Part shown: in pieces, positions 16,887-25,802 of the stretch
Position numbering within the stretch: the stretch's first letter is position 1
Layout of the letters: each line of letters opens with the position of its first letter
Assembly (NCBI GenBank): GCA_021819735.1
Contig: JAKAFO010000002.1
Location: 1 to 44,512, forward strand
DNA length: 44,512 bases
From: Deltaproteobacteria bacterium
Lineage (GTDB): Bacteria > Desulfobacterota > Desulfobacteria > Desulfobacterales > Desulfosarcinaceae
Reading direction: 5' to 3'
Translations under genes and position numbers: made by a program
Notes under the pieces: model-generated
Database searches by the model: none
What the model was told of the DNA's origin: nothing
What the model saw: the letters and a program-made list of their open reading frames with translations, nothing else

Positions 16887-19061
16887 TTATGGCAGATCAT
16901 CCAGGCTGCGCACCAGGACCTCTCTGGGTTTGACGCCATCCGAGGGACCGACCACCCCCTCTTGCTCCATCATCTCCACAATGCGGGCGGCGCGATTGTA
17001 GCCGATGCGCAGGTGGCGTTGGATCATGGAGATGGAGGCTTGGCCGGTGCGTGCCACCAGGGCTACGGCATCGTCATAGCGCTCGTCATGCTCGCGCTCC
17101 TCTTCGTCTCCCTTTTCCTCCTTGGGCGCTTCGACGACCGCATGGTCATATTCGGGCGGCTTCTGTTGTTTGAGGAATTCGATGATCCGGGCCAATTCGG
17201 TCTCGGAGATGTAAGCGCCATGGATGCGCTGGAGCTTACCGGTTCCGGGGGGCAAAAAGAGCATATCCCCCATACCCAGCAGATTTTCGGCGCCGTTGGC
17301 ATCGATGATGGTGCGCGAATCGGTCTTGGACGATACCTGAAAGGTCAGGCGGGTGGGAAAGTTGGCCTTGATGATGCCGGTAAGCACGTCCACCGAGGGA
17401 CGTTGCGTCGCCAGAATCAGATGGATGCCGGCGGCCCGGGCCATCTGAGCCAAACGGGTCAAGGCCACTTCCACGTCCCGGGAAGCCACCATCATCAGAT
17501 CGGCCAACTCGTCGATAATGATGACGATATAGGGCAGAGGTTTTTCCGGCTCGGAGGCCGGCATCTCCTCGCTCTCGACTTTCGCGGCACCGGGATCGCG
17601 CTCCAACTTCTGGTTATACTGGCTGATGTGGCGCGCCTTTTTCTTGGAGAGCAACTCATAGCGCCGCTCCATCTCTTTTACGGCCCAAAATAAGGCGTTG
17701 GTGGCCTTCTTGGCATCGGTAACCACCGGGGTGATCAGATGAGGAATGCCGTCGTAGGCCGATAGCTCGATGCGTTTGGGGTCCACCATGATCAGTTTGA
17801 CCTCATCGGGCGTGGCCTTATAGAGGAAGCTGCAAATCATGGTGTTCAGGGCCACGCTTTTGCCCGCCCCGGTGGCGCCGGCAATGAGCAGGTGGGGCAT
17901 CTTGTCCATAGCCGCCACCACGGGATTGCCGACGATGTCCTTGCCCAGGCAGAGCGTGAGCTTGGATTTGGATTTTTCAAAAGCCCCGGAGGCCACGATC
18001 TCTTTGAAACGGACGGTTTCGCGATCCGCGTTGGGCACCTCGATGCCGATGGCGGCTTTGCCGGGAATGGGGGCCACGATACGCACGCTGATGGCGCGCA
18101 AGGCCAGGGCCAGATCGTCGGACAGGTTGACGATCTTGTTGATTTTGACGCCCGGCGCCGGTGCGTATTCAAAGGTGGTGATTACCGGCCCGGGCGTGAC
18201 TGCCACCACCTGGCCATTGACACCGAAATCCTCCAGTTTCTTCTCCAGTTGCTTGGAAAGCGCCAGCAGATTGTCTTCATTGATCGAAACGGGCCGCTCT
18301 TCGGGATCGTCCAGAAAAGTACTGGACGGCAATTGAAAGCCGCCCTCGTCGCGCATGAAGTCAAACAGCTTCTGCTGGGGCGGCGCCGGCTTCTTGACCG
18401 GCGGCCGAATGGACGGTGCAATGATTTCGATCTCCTGGGACGGCGCCTGGGCCTTGGCCTTGATCGTGCGCACCCGCTTTTGAGACTTGGTGCGCCGTTC
18501 GCGCCACTTGACGAAGACCGTCATGAAACGATCGGCGATGCGGGCCCAGACCAACCGGCAGCGTTGATAAAAAGCGACGAGGGAAAAGCCGGTGGCCAGA
18601 ATGAATCCGATCAGCCAGCAGATGCCGATGATGATCAGCCCGCCGGCAAAGTTGGCGTATTCTACCAGAAAATCCTTGAGCGGCAGCCCGATTAGGCCAC
18701 CGGCCGAAAAGCGGCTGCCGAGCAAATCGTAGCTGTTCTGCTTGAAAGCGAGCAGGCAACCGGAGGTCAATAGCAGCAGTAGTCCGCCAGCGGCAATGTT
18801 GGCCAGGGTTTGGCTGGACTGGGCACTGAACACGTGAAGGCTGGCCAGCAACAGCAACACCGGAATCCAAAACGCGCCTAGACCGAAGAGCCCTACCAAC
18901 ACACCCGCCACTTGGGCGCCCAGGGCTCCGAAGAGATTATGCACCGCTCCACCGGCTGCCACGCTGTGGATCGATGGATCTGCATGATGATAGGAAAGCA
19001 GACTGATCAGGGTGAAGATCACCAGGAAGAAAAGCAGTATGCCGATAATTTCTTTACGCAT
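16887..19061 (-). CDS. ftsK: DNA translocase FtsK
   Basis: A 724-residue FtsK/SpoIIIE translocase, which pumps DNA at the division septum so that chromosome dimers can be resolved and termini segregated. The N-terminal 165 residues contain about four membrane helices. A Pro/Lys-rich linker (about 190-250) is followed by the alpha/beta motor with Walker A GATGAGKS (395-402), VKLIMVDPKRIELSAYDGIPHL and the Walker B IIIDELADLMM. The C-terminal winged-helix gamma domain, which reads polarity sequences in DNA, is complete (ASISMIQRHLRIGYNRAARI). Length and motif order are typical of the short-linker form. It starts 28 bases after the RNase J gene, so it is probably the last gene of the plsC-rnj-ftsK operon. 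Confidence 0.97.
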   Translation of the reverse strand: MRKEIIGILLFFLVIFTLISLLSYHHADPSIHSVAAGGAVHNLFGALGAQVAGVLVGLFGLGAFWIPVLLLLASLHVFSAQSSQTLANIAAGGLLLLLTSGCLLAFKQNSYDLLGSRFSAGGLIGLPLKDFLVEYANFAGGLIIIGICWLIGFILATGFSLVAFYQRCRLVWARIADRFMTVFVKWRERRTKSQKRVRTIKAKAQAPSQEIEIIAPSIRPPVKKPAPPQQKLFDFMRDEGGFQLPSSTFLDDPEERPVSINEDNLLALSKQLEKKLEDFGVNGQVVAVTPGPVITTFEYAPAPGVKINKIVNLSDDLALALRAISVRIVAPIPGKAAIGIEVPNADRETVRFKEIVASGAFEKSKSKLTLCLGKDIVGNPVVAAMDKMPHLLIAGATGAGKSVALNTMICSFLYKATPDEVKLIMVDPKRIELSAYDGIPHLITPVVTDAKKATNALFWAVKEMERRYELLSKKKARHISQYNQKLERDPGAAKVESEEMPASEPEKPLPYIVIIIDELADLMMVASRDVEVALTRLAQMARAAGIHLILATQRPSVDVLTGIIKANFPTRLTFQVSSKTDSRTIIDANGAENLLGMGDMLFLPPGTGKLQRIHGAYISETELARIIEFLKQQKPPEYDHAVVEAPKEEKGDEEEREHDERYDDAVALVARTGQASISMIQRHLRIGYNRAARIVEMMEQEGVVGPSDGVKPREVLVRSLDDLP

Positions 19062-19089
19062 AGACAGCCAAGGCGTTAGTAATGCGGTT

Positions 19090-20739
19090 TCATACTTCCA
19101 AAATGAACGGCATGATCACCGGACGGCGGCCGATGGTGAAAAAAAAGTACTGGCGCAAAGCGGTCTGCACCCGGGCACGGATGATCTCGGCGCGGTTGGG
19201 CACCTCGGGCGGGACATCCTCGACGATCTCCAGGATCACGCACTGGGCGTCGTCCAGCAAGTGGCCGGTCTCGGTCTCGAAGACAAAGCCCTTGGAGACC
19301 ACGTCCGGCCCATAGATGATCACGCCGGTATCTTCGTCAAAGGCCATATTGACCACGACCATGCCCTCTTCGGAGAGCATGCGACGTTCCTTGAGCACGC
19401 TGCGGCCCACATCTCCGATGCCCTTGCCGTCGATGAGCAGGCGCCCGGTGTCCACATATTCCCCCAGACTGCCGCCCTGGGGGCCGAAGGCAATCACCTG
19501 GCCGTTCTGGGCCAGCAGGATATTCTCCTTGGCAATGCCCTCCTTTTCGGCCAATCGGGCATGCATCACCAGGTGGCGATATTCCCCGTGGATGGGGATA
19601 AAGTACTTGGGCCGGGTAAGGCGCATCATCATCTTGAGCTCTTCCTGAAAAGCATGGCCCGACACATGGATGCGCGCGATCTTTTCGTAGATGACGTTGG
19701 CGCCGCACAGGAACAAGGCGTTGATGATGTTGGTGATGGCCTTTTCGTTGCCCGGAATGAATTTGGACGACAAGATCACGGTATCGTCAGTCTTGATCTT
19801 GATCTGGCGATGGTTTCCGGCTGCCATGCGGGCCAGAGCGGACATGGGTTCGCCCTGGCTGCCGGTGGTGACGACAATGGTCTCGTCGTCGGGATAGCTG
19901 TTCAGGTGGTCGATATCGATCTCCATGCCCGCCGGAATGCGCAAGTACCCCAATTGCCGCGCAATCTGCACCGACACCTCAATGCTGCGGCCGTTGAAGA
20001 GAATTTTGCGTCCGGTGGCGGTGGCGATATCCACAATCTGCTGAATACGGCCGATGTTGGAAGCGAACAAGGCGATAATAATCCGCCCGGGACAACGCTG
20101 GCAGATCATGGAGAGCGATTCGCCGATTTCGCAATCGGAGACCGTGTAGCCGCTGCTCTCGACATTGGTGGAATCGGACAGCAAGGCCAGCACGCCCTCT
20201 TCGCCGTAACGGGCAAATTTACTCACGTCCGTGGCCATGCCCTCGATACAGGTGTGGCTGAATTTAAAATCACCGGTATGGATGATGGTCCCATAAGGCG
20301 TGCGGATCGCAATCCCGACCCCGTCCACCACGCTGTGGTTGACGCGGATGAACTCCAAGGCAAAGGGGCCTATTTTGAGGGTTTCCCGGGGATGGATGAC
20401 ATGCAGGGCCGTATTGCCCATCAGATCGAACTCTTCGAGCTTGTGCTGCACCAGCCCCAGGGTGAAGGGTGTACCGAACACCGGTGCGCGCACATCCCTA
20501 AGCAGATAGGGCAACGCCCCGATGTGATCCTCGTGGGCGTGCGTCAAAACGATCCCGGCGACCTTTTTGACATTCTGCTTCAAGTAGGACATGTCCGGGA
20601 TGACGAAATCGACCCCCAGCATATAGTCTTCAGGGAACATCAGGCCCACGTCGATCACGAACATGGTGTCCTGATACTCTACGGCCATCATGTTCAAACC
20701 GATTTCACCCAGTCCTCCCAGCGGGATCAGCTTAAGCAC
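19090..20739 (-). CDS. rnj: Ribonuclease J
   Basis: A 549-residue metallo-beta-lactamase/beta-CASP nuclease that degrades and processes RNA, with 5'-exonuclease and endonuclease activity in the family. The metal site is visible as THAHEDHIGALP, with further ligands in IHTGDFKFSHT. The beta-CASP segment includes VTTGSQGEPMSALARM and the histidine motif IHVSGHAFQEEL, followed by PIHGEYRHL. The C-terminal domain is present. Two GTG starts are possible; 20739 is preferred because GGGAG lies five bases upstream of it, while the GTG at 20745 touches that sequence. The gene overlaps the end of plsC by a few bases, which indicates coupled translation. Confidence 0.96.
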   Translation of the reverse strand: MLKLIPLGGLGEIGLNMMAVEYQDTMFVIDVGLMFPEDYMLGVDFVIPDMSYLKQNVKKVAGIVLTHAHEDHIGALPYLLRDVRAPVFGTPFTLGLVQHKLEEFDLMGNTALHVIHPRETLKIGPFALEFIRVNHSVVDGVGIAIRTPYGTIIHTGDFKFSHTCIEGMATDVSKFARYGEEGVLALLSDSTNVESSGYTVSDCEIGESLSMICQRCPGRIIIALFASNIGRIQQIVDIATATGRKILFNGRSIEVSVQIARQLGYLRIPAGMEIDIDHLNSYPDDETIVVTTGSQGEPMSALARMAAGNHRQIKIKTDDTVILSSKFIPGNEKAITNIINALFLCGANVIYEKIARIHVSGHAFQEELKMMMRLTRPKYFIPIHGEYRHLVMHARLAEKEGIAKENILLAQNGQVIAFGPQGGSLGEYVDTGRLLIDGKGIGDVGRSVLKERRMLSEEGMVVVNMAFDEDTGVIIYGPDVVSKGFVFETETGHLLDDAQCVILEIVEDVPPEVPNRAEIIRARVQTALRQYFFFTIGRRPVIMPFILEV

Positions 20740-21493
20740 GGCCACTCCCTTCGGGCTTGATTGCCATGGCTTCCTGGATGGCGGCGCGAACGCTCTCCAT
20801 TAACTCGTTTTTGGTCTTGCGGGTGTAAGCGCTGGCGTCGATGGGAGGCCGCACCACGAGCCGCACAGCCTGACGCCGGATGATCTTGCGCCCCTTGGGC
20901 ATCACATCGAAGGTACCATGAACGGCCATGGGCACGATGGGCACCCCGGCATCCACGGCCAGCACGAATCCGCCGGATTTGAAAGGCAACAAGGCGCCGT
21001 CGGAACTGCGGGTGCCTTCGGGAAAAATCAATACCGAGGTGCCTTCCCGCACACTCTGAGCGGCCCGACCGAGACTTCTGATGGCCGATTTGGTGTCGCG
21101 GCGGTCGACGCTGATGTAGCCTGCACCGCGCATGCCTTGTCCGAAGATGGGAATCTTGAACAGCTCGGCCTTGGCCAGCCAGCGGAATTGAATGGGCAGT
21201 GCGCTGAAGAAAACGGGGATATCGAAATTGCTCTGATGGTTAGACATATAAATGGCCGAGCGGGAGGCGTCGATGTTCTCCAGGCCCACGACCTGCACTC
21301 GCAGACCGCTGACCCACAGAATAGAACGGCCCCACAGGCGGGCCACGTGATGAACGCTATTGCCGGTTTTGGAAAAGAAGGAAACCAGAATGGCGGTCAA
21401 ACCAAAAATAATGGTCCCGACGATCGTCCAAAGGTAGATCACGATGGTATGTAAAAATGCCAGAAAGTTGCTCGGATTGGAGTCGTTTGCCAT
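20732..21493 (-). CDS. plsC: 1-acyl-sn-glycerol-3-phosphate acyltransferase
   Basis: A 253-residue PlsC-type acyltransferase that adds the second acyl chain to lysophosphatidic acid in phospholipid synthesis at the inner membrane. Motif I, SNHQSNFD (the NHx4D catalytic pair), lies near residue 87. The acyl-acceptor motif FPEGTRS lies near residue 159, and VPIVPMAVHG follows. An N-terminal hydrophobic segment (about 10-42) anchors it. The ATG at 21491-21493 begins MANDSNPSNF. Its stop overlaps the RNase J start, placing it in one transcript with rnj and ftsK. Confidence 0.93.
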   Translation of the reverse strand: MANDSNPSNFLAFLHTIVIYLWTIVGTIIFGLTAILVSFFSKTGNSVHHVARLWGRSILWVSGLRVQVVGLENIDASRSAIYMSNHQSNFDIPVFFSALPIQFRWLAKAELFKIPIFGQGMRGAGYISVDRRDTKSAIRSLGRAAQSVREGTSVLIFPEGTRSSDGALLPFKSGGFVLAVDAGVPIVPMAVHGTFDVMPKGRKIIRRQAVRLVVRPPIDASAYTRKTKNELMESVRAAIQEAMAIKPEGSGRA

Positions 21494-21565
21494 GGCCGGT
21501 AAGAATTCCGTTTGTAAGGGCCGCTGCCCGCAAGCGAATTGAAGAAGTCGGGCGCAGCTTCATGA

Positions 21566-21898
21566 TTAAACGCTGATTTTCAACTCTTCGAGCGCCGCAT
21601 CCACCAATTCGATCAACCAGTTGCGCTGATTTGGGGTGGCATATTGAATACACTGGCAACGAATCTGCTGTTTGGTCCGGACCAGCAATTCACAGGCCAA
21701 GCGATCAGGGGACAGCTCCAAGGCAAAGTAGAAAGGCCGGCAATCGTCATGGGCTTTCTGCACCCCTTCCAATATCGCCTCATCAAGGGGAACCCAATAA
21801 AGACCTTCAAACTCCGGCACAGCGTAACGTCGATCCAGGTACGCTTTGATTTGCGCATAATCCTCGGGTCGGAGTTCATCCACGACGTATTGTTTCAT
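21566..21898 (-). CDS. Conserved-looking small protein of unknown function
   Basis: A 110-residue protein that I do not recognise. It begins MKQYVVDELRPEDYAQIKAYLD and is acidic and predicted helical, with a central stretch (GLYWVPLDEAIL, FYFALEL) and two Cys in RCQCIQY. There is no signal peptide, membrane segment or enzyme motif. It lies 72 bases upstream of plsC on the same strand and could be the first gene of the plsC-rnj-ftsK transcript. Its upstream region (about 21905-21980) contains possible but weak -35/-10 pairs. Confidence 0.7.
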   Translation of the reverse strand: MKQYVVDELRPEDYAQIKAYLDRRYAVPEFEGLYWVPLDEAILEGVQKAHDDCRPFYFALELSPDRLACELLVRTKQQIRCQCIQYATPNQRNWLIELVDAALEELKISV

Positions 21899-22035
21899 AA
21901 CGTTTTCTAACTAGCACAAATGACTATAGTCCGCAACATATATGTGCGCAAAGGGGCGACGACAACTATAGGTTGGGGTTTGCCCGACATGGCTGCTTGC
22001 CGACAGCGCGCCCCGGAATACAGGGAGCGACCGAA

Positions 22036-22079
22036 GAAATAAAAATTGCCCCGGCTTCCGCTAGGGTTACCGGGGCAAT
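22036..22079 (-). terminator. Rho-independent terminator after the ferredoxin gene
   Basis: On the minus strand ATTGCCCCGG (read from 22079 to 22070) pairs with CCGGGGCAAT (22054 to 22045) as a 10-bp stem. The stem is followed by a T-rich run. It starts 17 bases after the ferredoxin stop codon and makes that gene a single-gene unit. Confidence 0.85.
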
Positions 22080-22095
22080 CGTATGGCTGGATCGA

Positions 22096-22284
22096 TTAAG
22101 TCTCTTCGACGGTGATGGCGCCAGCTTCACAAACTTCAACGCAGCTTTCGCAGCCAAGACACTCGTCTGCATTGACTGGTTTGGACTTGCCGTCTTGCAT
22201 CTCAAAAACTTCGACAGGACAAACATCGACGCACTCTTCGCAGCCCACACATTTGTCTTCGTCCACGACGGGATTAAAAGCCAT
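22096..22284 (-). CDS. 2x[4Fe-4S] ferredoxin
   Basis: A 62-residue bacterial-type ferredoxin, an electron carrier of the cytoplasm. Two complete cluster motifs are visible: CVGCEECVDVCPVEVF and CLGCESCVEVCEAGAI. Each provides CxxCxxC plus a distant Cys, and the second has Glu-Ala in place of the usual Pro after its last Cys. The first motif begins near residue 11. The ATG at 22282-22284 has GGAGG upstream; a longer start at 22350 is unlikely. The gene has its own promoter-like sequence and terminator, so it is probably expressed strongly and alone. The redox partner cannot be told from the context. Confidence 0.95.
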   Translation of the reverse strand: MAFNPVVDEDKCVGCEECVDVCPVEVFEMQDGKSKPVNADECLGCESCVEVCEAGAITVEET

Positions 22285-22361
22285 TGTATTACGCCTCCTT
22301 TCATGTGGAATAGATGCTAAGTTGAGATACCCAACTTTTATCATCGACATCGAAGCAACCG

Positions 22362-22388
22362 CTTATACCAATTGAATTGGGCAGTCAA
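22362..22388 (-). promoter_or_regulatory. Sigma-70-type promoter for the ferredoxin gene
   Basis: On the minus strand TTGACT (22388-22383) and TATAAG (22367-22362) each match the consensus at five of six positions. The 15-base spacer is short. Transcription would start near 22355, about 70 bases before the ferredoxin ATG. A small AAGTTG/CAACTT hairpin lies in the leader. Confidence 0.5.
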
Positions 22389-22486
22389 GCTTTCCGCCAG
22401 CTATTTTTTTCTAACGGTCCTCTCATTTGAAATAGCATTAATATTCGATGATTTAGTTCTTGAAGCAAACTTGCGGCGGCAAGCAC

Positions 22487-23470
22487 TTATGACCCTGAAT
22501 GCGCATATCCCAGCACAGTATGAGGGAAGACCTTAAGCGCCGCCCGCGGCGGCTCCAAATCATCTCCGCTTTTCTGAATCCGAGCAAACAGCACCGCCGG
22601 GGAAAATTCCAACACCGCCAAAGCCAACGACAGGCCGCCTTCGAGCCGGCAGCCTGCACCGCAGTGCTCTGCGAACAACGCGCCGGGATTTTCGGCCTGC
22701 CTGAGTGCTCCCAACAGGGTGGTCAGTTCGTCGGCAGATAGCCTCCCCAGCGAATGTTGCCCCTTCGACGGAGAAAGTGTCGTCAATTTCATCTCGGGAA
22801 AAAGCGCCAGAAGATGCTCCCAAACCGCGTGGCTGGTGGTGATAAACACCCCATCCGCAGCGGCCTGGGAGGCCGCAAGCCTGGCCCAGGCCCGCAAGCG
22901 CCGTTCGGTCATGAAAAGCCCCGGGTCCGCGGCGCCATTGCCGGCGGGAGAAACGGCCGACCCTAGTGAAGTATCCGCATCACCGATATCACCCAGGATT
23001 TGCCCGAACTGCGTTTCAAGGCGTTGCACGGATCCCAGCTCCTGGGCCAGGGCATCCTGTTGGTGGTCATAGTTATGGGCCAGGCACAGGAAAAGGGCGG
23101 CTTGAAAAAGGGCGGCATCGGTATCCGCTGCTCCGGTGGCGCCCCAGCGCCGGATTTGGGAGCGGATCTGGTGCACGCTGCCTTCCTGGGCGTCGGCCCC
23201 CTGCCCGCCATGAAAAAAGGTGTTCATCTCCCCGATCTTACCGCCGTGGAGCTCGCCCCACTGGTCAAATGAGCGCGCCGCCCGGCCCAACTGAATCGGA
23301 TCGACCTTTTCAGGCCTGCGCCATTGGAGCCTGCCTTCACGCGCCAGGTCAAGCATATGGACAGGTGCGAGGCTTTCCAAGGGTTGCCACACCGCCAACT
23401 GTCCAAAGGCCTTGGTCAAACGCCTGGCCAAATCTTCCGGGATATAGGTGAAGGGCATGTATTGAATCAT
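22487..23470 (-). CDS. Unknown protein coupled to the CysM-CysRS-like fusion
   Basis: A 327-residue protein that I do not recognise. It begins MIQYMPFTYIPEDLARRLTK and has no signal peptide, membrane helix, nucleotide-binding loop or metal motif I can identify. The N-terminal 100 residues are rich in Trp and basic residues. The middle is helical (AALFLCLAHNYDHQQDALAQEL), and the C-terminal third includes the Cys pair of HCGAGCRLEGG. Its ATG overlaps the stop codon of the fusion gene by four bases, so it is translated from the same message and probably acts with the fusion or in the same pathway. It is the last gene of the minus-strand run that starts at surE. Confidence 0.75.
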   Translation of the reverse strand: MIQYMPFTYIPEDLARRLTKAFGQLAVWQPLESLAPVHMLDLAREGRLQWRRPEKVDPIQLGRAARSFDQWGELHGGKIGEMNTFFHGGQGADAQEGSVHQIRSQIRRWGATGAADTDAALFQAALFLCLAHNYDHQQDALAQELGSVQRLETQFGQILGDIGDADTSLGSAVSPAGNGAADPGLFMTERRLRAWARLAASQAAADGVFITTSHAVWEHLLALFPEMKLTTLSPSKGQHSLGRLSADELTTLLGALRQAENPGALFAEHCGAGCRLEGGLSLALAVLEFSPAVLFARIQKSGDDLEPPRAALKVFPHTVLGYAHSGS

Positions 23471-25752
23471 GTTGTCAGCTTCTCATCCCTCACGGCCACG
23501 CCCAATTTTTCCAGCTCGTGGCGCAGGGCATCGGCTTTAGCCCAATCCTTGGCCTGGCGGGCGGCCTGGCGCTGGTCCAGCAATTGCCGGACGTTGGGAT
23601 CGGTGTGAACCGGTTCAAAGTGAAAAATACCCAACACGGCATCCACGCCTTTGAAAGCCGACACTATCGCCGGCACCTGGTCCGCAGCGATTTGGTGTCC
23701 TGCAACCAACCGGTTGATCTCTTTGACCACCTTGAAGATGACCGCCAGGGCCGCCGAAATATTCAGATCGTCCTCCAGAGCTTCATTGAACCCGCTCTTC
23801 AGGTCATAGAGCAACTGATCCAACTCTTTGTAAGCGGTGCCGGTTTGAATTTGCGCCAGGCCGGCGATGCAGCCGTCCAAACGCTGGAGCGTGCGCCGGG
23901 CCTCGCCCAGACGTTCTGCGGAGAAGACCACCGGCTTGTGATAATGGGTGGAGAGCAGCCAGAAGCGCAGTTCACGGCCGCTCCAACCCGATTCGAGCAA
24001 GCCCTGCACCGTGGCTCCGCCGACCTTATCATCAATCTTCTTGCCATCCGCCAGGACGCGATCGCAATGCAGCCAGAAACGGGCCAACGGCTTTTTGTTG
24101 AGGGCCCCGGCGATGGCGATCTCGTTTTCGTGCAAGGGAAAAAGCAGCTCGCGACCGGCGATGTGGATATCGCAGGTCTCACCCAGGTATTTCATGGCCA
24201 GGGTGGCACACTGCAACGGCCAGGAGGGATGCACGTTGCCCCAGGCGGTTTTGGTGTAAAGCCCTTTTTTCAGCTCCGACAGCTTGACCCGCTTGAGCAG
24301 GGTAAAGTCCCGGGGGTTGTCCTTCTCGTAGTCATCCAGATCGACGGTGGCGCCCAGCTTGATCTTATCCAGATCGATGCCCGAAAGCTGGCCATATTCG
24401 TCGAAGCGGGAGATATCGAAATAGAGCGAGCGCAGCTTTTCATACGCGAACCCCTTGGCCACCAACTGCTGCACCACCTGTACCATGTCATCGACATGGG
24501 CGCTGGAAAGCGGGTAGTGCTCGACGGTGCGCAGTCCCAGGGCCAGGCGGTCCGCTTCGAAGGCCGTGATGTTCCGGGCCGCAAAATCCGCCGGAGACAT
24601 GCCGGTCGCGTCGGCGCCATGGAAAATCTTCTCGTCCAGATCGGTGATGTTCATCACGTGCTGGATCTTGAAGCCGCGATAGGAGAGATAGCGGTCCACC
24701 AGGTCGGCGAAGACAAAGCGCCGGGCATCGCCCACATGGATGGGGGCGTGCGCCGTGGGGCCGTTGGTATACAGCGTCACGCGGTCCGCCCGCTGGGGCT
24801 CGAAATTCTCTTTGGTGTGCGTGCGCGTGTTGAACAGCGCTAGGCCCACCTTTTCCCGTTCTACGAACAAAGAGGTGGAAAGATAGCGTTCGCCGCTGTC
24901 GGGCAGGATCACCACGATCATGCCCTGGGTCATGGCCGCTGCCTGGCGCAGCGCCACGGCCATGGCCGCGCCGCTGCTCATGCCCACGAAGAGCCCTTCT
25001 TCCCGGGCCAGCCGGCGGGTGGTTTCGAAGGCTTCTTCGTCTTCGATGTTGACCTTTTCGTCCAGACGCTCTTTTTCGAAGATTTCGGGGATGTACGACT
25101 CTTTGAGGTTTTTGAGGCCCTGGATCTTGTGCCCCCGGTAAGGCTCGACCCCCACGATGCGCACCTGGGGGGCGATCTCCTTGAAGCGCCGGGAGAGCCC
25201 CATCAAGGTGCCCGAGGTGCCCAGCGTGGCCACGATGGCCGTGACCCGCCCTTCGGTCTGCTGCCAGATCTCGTTGGCCGTGCCGTGGTAATGGGCCTGC
25301 CAGTTGGCCTCGTTGTTGAACTGGTCGGTCATGCAGTAGCGGTCGGGGTATTCCCGGGCCAGGCGGTAGGCCTCTTCGATGGCGCCATCGGTGCCCATAT
25401 GCCCCGGCGTCAGGCGGATTTCGGCGCCCCGCGCTCTCAAAATCTTCTGACGCTCCAGGCTGGCGTTCTCGGACATGGTGAGCAGCAGCTTATAGCCTTT
25501 GATGGCGCACACCATGGCCAGGCCGATGCCGGTATTGCCGCTGGTGGCTTCCACCACGGTCTTGTCCGGCGTCAGACGGCCGGATCGTTCGGCGGCCTCG
25601 ATCATGTACAACGCAGCCCGGTCTTTGATCGATCCGCCGGGGTTCATGTACTCCAGCTTGGCCAGGACAGGCACTAGGGGATTGGAATTCATCCGCCGGA
25701 TGGCCACCAGCGGCGTATGGCCGATGAGATCGAGCAGAGTTGATGGCATCAT
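23467..25752 (-). CDS. Fusion of a CysM-type cysteine synthase with a CysRS-like domain
   Basis: A 761-residue protein with two enzyme halves in one unbroken frame. Residues 1-300 are a PLP-dependent cysteine synthase, closest to CysM: Lys43 in SIKDR (Schiff base), TSGNTG, GTSGTLMG and GMSSGAA are all present. Residues about 315-761 follow the class I cysteinyl-tRNA synthetase order: GPTAHAPIHVGDAR (HIGH region), the catalytic core, the DALR-2-type helices (EALEDDLNISAALAV) and the tail ARQAKDWAKADALRHEL. Compared with E. coli CysRS, zinc ligands Cys28 and His234 correspond to Asn330 and Leu540; Cys209 and Glu238 are kept as Cys515 and Glu544. KMSKS is replaced by KIDDK (572-576). Cysteine-tRNA charging is therefore doubtful. 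An MshC-like or other ligase, or a regulatory role, is possible. The start is ATG at 25752; a TTG at 25761 is the alternative. Confidence 0.9.
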   Translation of the reverse strand: MMPSTLLDLIGHTPLVAIRRMNSNPLVPVLAKLEYMNPGGSIKDRAALYMIEAAERSGRLTPDKTVVEATSGNTGIGLAMVCAIKGYKLLLTMSENASLERQKILRARGAEIRLTPGHMGTDGAIEEAYRLAREYPDRYCMTDQFNNEANWQAHYHGTANEIWQQTEGRVTAIVATLGTSGTLMGLSRRFKEIAPQVRIVGVEPYRGHKIQGLKNLKESYIPEIFEKERLDEKVNIEDEEAFETTRRLAREEGLFVGMSSGAAMAVALRQAAAMTQGMIVVILPDSGERYLSTSLFVEREKVGLALFNTRTHTKENFEPQRADRVTLYTNGPTAHAPIHVGDARRFVFADLVDRYLSYRGFKIQHVMNITDLDEKIFHGADATGMSPADFAARNITAFEADRLALGLRTVEHYPLSSAHVDDMVQVVQQLVAKGFAYEKLRSLYFDISRFDEYGQLSGIDLDKIKLGATVDLDDYEKDNPRDFTLLKRVKLSELKKGLYTKTAWGNVHPSWPLQCATLAMKYLGETCDIHIAGRELLFPLHENEIAIAGALNKKPLARFWLHCDRVLADGKKIDDKVGGATVQGLLESGWSGRELRFWLLSTHYHKPVVFSAERLGEARRTLQRLDGCIAGLAQIQTGTAYKELDQLLYDLKSGFNEALEDDLNISAALAVIFKVVKEINRLVAGHQIAADQVPAIVSAFKGVDAVLGIFHFEPVHTDPNVRQLLDQRQAARQAKDWAKADALRHELEKLGVAVRDEKLTT

Positions 25753-25802
25753 GGTTTCCAAAGTAGACTTAAACGTCCCCCTGCCCGCGGTGCACAGTGT
25801 GT

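Noticed and set aside
19012-20760. A 582-codon open frame on the plus strand opposite RNase J
   Set aside because: The minus strand has the full metallo-beta-lactamase/beta-CASP motifs. The plus frame is His/Gly/Asp-rich without a domain, as expected of a shadow.
23518-24843. A 441-codon open frame on the plus strand opposite the fusion gene
   Set aside because: It lies opposite well-recognised synthetase-like sequence and has no motif of its own.
23467-25752. The fusion being two genes joined by a sequencing or assembly error
   Set aside because: Both halves are in one frame with no stop, no internal ribosome binding site and a continuous linker of about 15 residues, and the operon spacing on both sides is normal. 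An independent read check would still be useful.
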